From: an uncultured Alistipes sp.
Lineage (GTDB): Bacteria > Bacteroidota > Bacteroidia > Bacteroidales > Rikenellaceae
Length of the DNA: 8,144 nt
Direction: 5' to 3'
Assembly: GCA_900766655.1 (NCBI GenBank)
Contig: CAAFWE010000097.1
Span: 1-8,144, forward strand
Below are positions 7,306 to 8,144 of this stretch, piece after piece; the first letter of the stretch is position 1; each line of letters opens with the position of its first letter. The position numbers and the translations under genes were made by a program. The notes beneath the pieces are model-generated. The model did not search any database. It had not been told where the DNA came from and saw only the letters and a list, made by a program, of their open reading frames with translations.

Positions 7306-7418
7306 AATCGTCTAACAAGGTGATTTCTGCGTTACGCTTGTGTTCGAAATGCTCACATACGCTTAGTATGCTCCGCTTTCTCACACTTCGCAAGCCTTGA
7401 AATCCCTCTTGTTATATT
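7306..7418. repeat. Intergenic hairpin repeat, long copy
   Basis: This copy is bounded by inverted ends TAACAAG (7313-7319) and CTTGTTA (7408-7414). ATTT and AAAT stand next to the ends inside. Nested within are GCTTG (7336-7340) with CAAGC (7391-7395), and a central CATAC-GCTTA-GTATG hairpin (7356-7370). The whole unit could fold as one long interrupted hairpin in DNA or RNA. It encodes no protein and resembles a MITE- or REP-like element. It begins 7 nt after the stop codon of the GIN-domain gene, so it would lie in that transcript's 3' end and could act there as a terminator or stabiliser; this role is inferred. Confidence 0.75.
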
Positions 7419-7423
7419 ACAAG

Positions 7424-7501
7424 TTATGAATTTGTCAAGTCGGATGCTTTAGATGCCTCGAATGAAACCCCAGAGCTCAACGTCCGAAACGACTCCGACA
7501 T
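7424..7501 (-). other. Possible structured RNA or 25-codon ORF between the repeats
   Basis: This is the sequence directly downstream of the minus-strand promoter element at 7504-7533. On the minus strand GTCGGA (plus 7494-7499) pairs perfectly with TCCGAC (plus 7439-7444), closing a domain of about 60 nt, which suggests a small RNA or leader RNA. The same stretch is an open frame of 25 codons, ATG at 7501 to TAA at 7424, beginning MSESFRTLSS and containing eight serines. The ATG lies only 2 nt past the -7 element and so probably upstream of the real transcription start, which argues against translation. Neither reading is secure, and I do not recognise an RNA family. Confidence 0.3.
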
Positions 7502-7503
7502 TG

Positions 7504-7533
7504 CAAATGTACAAAAAGATATCGAGAATCAAA
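7504..7533 (-). promoter_or_regulatory. Minus-strand promoter-like element between the repeats
   Basis: On the minus strand TTTG (plus 7530-7533) and TACATTTG (plus 7504-7511) are 18 nt apart. The -7 element matches TAnnTTTG exactly; the spacer is 2 nt shorter than in the two consensus promoters on the left. Transcription would run through the putative structured RNA and the long repeat copy and then enter the GIN-domain gene from its 3' end in the antisense direction, unless it stops in the repeat. Confidence 0.5.
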
Positions 7534-7574
7534 ATATTAGCAAAACATTATTCCAATTTCTCAATGTGTGTGGT

Positions 7575-7643
7575 AATCGTCTAACAAGGTAATTTCTGCG
7601 TTACGCTCCTTCTCAAAATGCTCAAAATCCCTCTTGTTATAAT
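7575..7643. repeat. Intergenic hairpin repeat, short copy
   Basis: This is a direct repeat of 7306-7418. The left 33 or so bases, AATCG through GCGTTACGCT, are nearly identical, with one G-to-A change after TAACAAGGT. The right end AAATCCCTCTTGTTATA is also shared. It lacks about 44 bp of the centre, from just after ATGCTCA to AAATCCC, so the CATAC/GTATG hairpin is gone while the outer inverted ends TAACAAG (7582-7588) and CTTGTTA (7633-7639) remain. It looks like an internal deletion derivative. Confidence 0.75.
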
Positions 7644-7673
7644 TTCGTGACGAAATAATTCTGTGTTGCCCAC

Positions 7674-7705
7674 AAAAAAATAGGTATCCGCTGTGGATAC
7701 CTATT
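7674..7705 (-). terminator. Rho-independent terminator of mscL
   Basis: A perfect 11-bp inverted repeat, AATAGGTATCC (7679-7689) with GGATACCTATT (7695-7705), surrounds a 5-nt loop. On the minus strand it is followed by seven T residues (plus 7674-7680). It lies 21 nt past the mscL stop codon, as expected for an intrinsic terminator of that gene. In the plus direction no T run of similar quality follows. Confidence 0.88.
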
Positions 7706-7726
7706 CTTGTAAGCAAGTCGTGATGA

Positions 7727-8144
7727 CTACTTCTTCTCCTTCAAGAGGTCGCGAATCTCGGTCAAGAGAAGCTCCTCCTTGGTTGGCTCTGGCTCTGGTG
7801 CAGGTGCTGGCTCTGGTGCAGGAGCAGGAGCCTCCTCTTCCTTCTTCTTCAAGTCAGAGAGCTTGTTCATCAACTTCACGAGCAAGAATACGCAGAGCGC
7901 GAGAATGGTAAAGTCTACAATCTGCTGGATGAATGCGCCATAGTTCCAATATACTGGCTCCGATGGTGTTGCGCCCTCGTTTACAGCCGAAACTGCTGCG
8001 TCCTTGAGAACTGCGAGGTCGACCTTCAAGTCCTTGAAATCGACATTGCCCATAAGCATACCGATAGGTGGCATAAGGATATCGTTTACCAACGATGTAA
8101 CAATCTTACCAAAAGCACCACCGATGATAACACCGACTGCCATA
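7727..8144 (-). CDS. mscL: Large-conductance mechanosensitive channel MscL (N-terminus outside window)
   Basis: The visible 138 residues start inside the first transmembrane helix with [15 protein letters not shown], which matches DLAVGVIIGAAFGKIV of E. coli MscL. The visible Met therefore replaces an internal Leu and is not the start; about 18 residues are missing beyond the window end. TM1 continues to about residue 28 with the MPPIG turn, a periplasmic loop spans about 32-66, TM2 is about 68-92, and the cytoplasmic helix [17 protein letters not shown] (121-137) is the usual C-terminal bundle. MscL is a homopentamer that opens under membrane tension to release solutes during hypo-osmotic shock. 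The linker before the last helix is an unusual Ala-Pro-Glu repeat (about 103-120), longer than the E. coli PAAAPAP stretch. An intrinsic terminator follows. Confidence 0.95.
   Translation of the reverse strand, partial: MAVGVIIGGAFGKIVTSLVNDILMPPIGMLMGNVDFKDLKVDLAVLKDAAVSAVNEGATPSEPVYWNYGAFIQQIVDFTILALCVFLLVKLMNKLSDLKKKEEEAPAPAPEPAPAPEPEPTKEELLLTEIRDLLKEKK

Larger units (their letters stand above)
7299..7726. other. Gene-poor region with paired repeats and internal promoter
   Basis: These 428 bases between the convergent GIN-domain gene and mscL contain no convincing protein-coding gene. They hold two direct copies of a hairpin-prone repeat (7306-7418 and 7575-7643), a minus-strand promoter-like element between them (7504-7533), a segment with self-pairing potential downstream of that element (7424-7501), and the mscL terminator (7674-7705). 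Confidence 0.6.

Noticed and set aside
7306..7643. CRISPR array
   Set aside because: There are only two repeat copies, of different length, separated by 156 bp, with internal hairpins and no cas genes nearby.
8141..8143. ATG at the right edge as the mscL start codon
   Set aside because: Alignment from memory with E. coli MscL shows this Met takes the place of an internal Leu in TM1; the N-terminal amphipathic helix would be missing.

Overview
The window looks like a chromosomal segment of a Bacteroidales bacterium. Three things point there. Perfect or near-perfect Bacteroidetes-type promoters (TTTG at -33, TAnnTTTG at -7) sit in front of several transcription units. The genes lack clear Shine-Dalgarno sequences. 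The gene families are a GIN-domain (DUF2807) secreted protein, a stand-alone AddA/RecB-like helicase-nuclease and a PqqD-less HprK-like kinase set. The base composition is moderate, which would suit Rikenellaceae or Muribaculaceae, but the genus cannot be fixed from this sequence.

Layout from left to right. (1) The 5' half of a tRNA-Arg(ACG) gene on the minus strand, cut by the window start, with its own promoter at 53-84. (2) A tightly packed three-gene minus-strand operon at 167-3176, transcribed as PglK/MsbA-like ABC exporter, then HprK/PEPCK-like P-loop kinase, then Ser/His (SipW/Sec11-type) signal-peptidase-like protein. Both junctions are exactly 2 nt. The operon has a consensus promoter so close to the first ATG that its message is probably leaderless. 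(3) A 1079-aa UvrD-type helicase with a C-terminal RecB nuclease domain (AddA-like), minus strand, 3221-6460, with no AddB gene beside it here. (4) A divergent gene for a secreted GIN-domain protein, plus strand, 6564-7298. (5) A 428-bp gene-poor region, 7299-7726. It holds two direct copies of a hairpin-prone repeat, a strong minus-strand -7 promoter element between them, and a potential structured RNA or very short ORF. (6) An intrinsic terminator and then mscL (large-conductance mechanosensitive channel) on the minus strand, whose N-terminus lies beyond the window end.

The exporter, kinase and peptidase form one transcription unit with the composition of a peptide-modification and export cassette of the HprK-related type. 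No precursor peptide, PqqD-like recognition domain or nucleotidyltransferase is encoded next to them. This makes it the most interesting system in the window: a minimal cassette with an unknown substrate. The helicase, mscL and tRNA are housekeeping functions without an obvious link to it.
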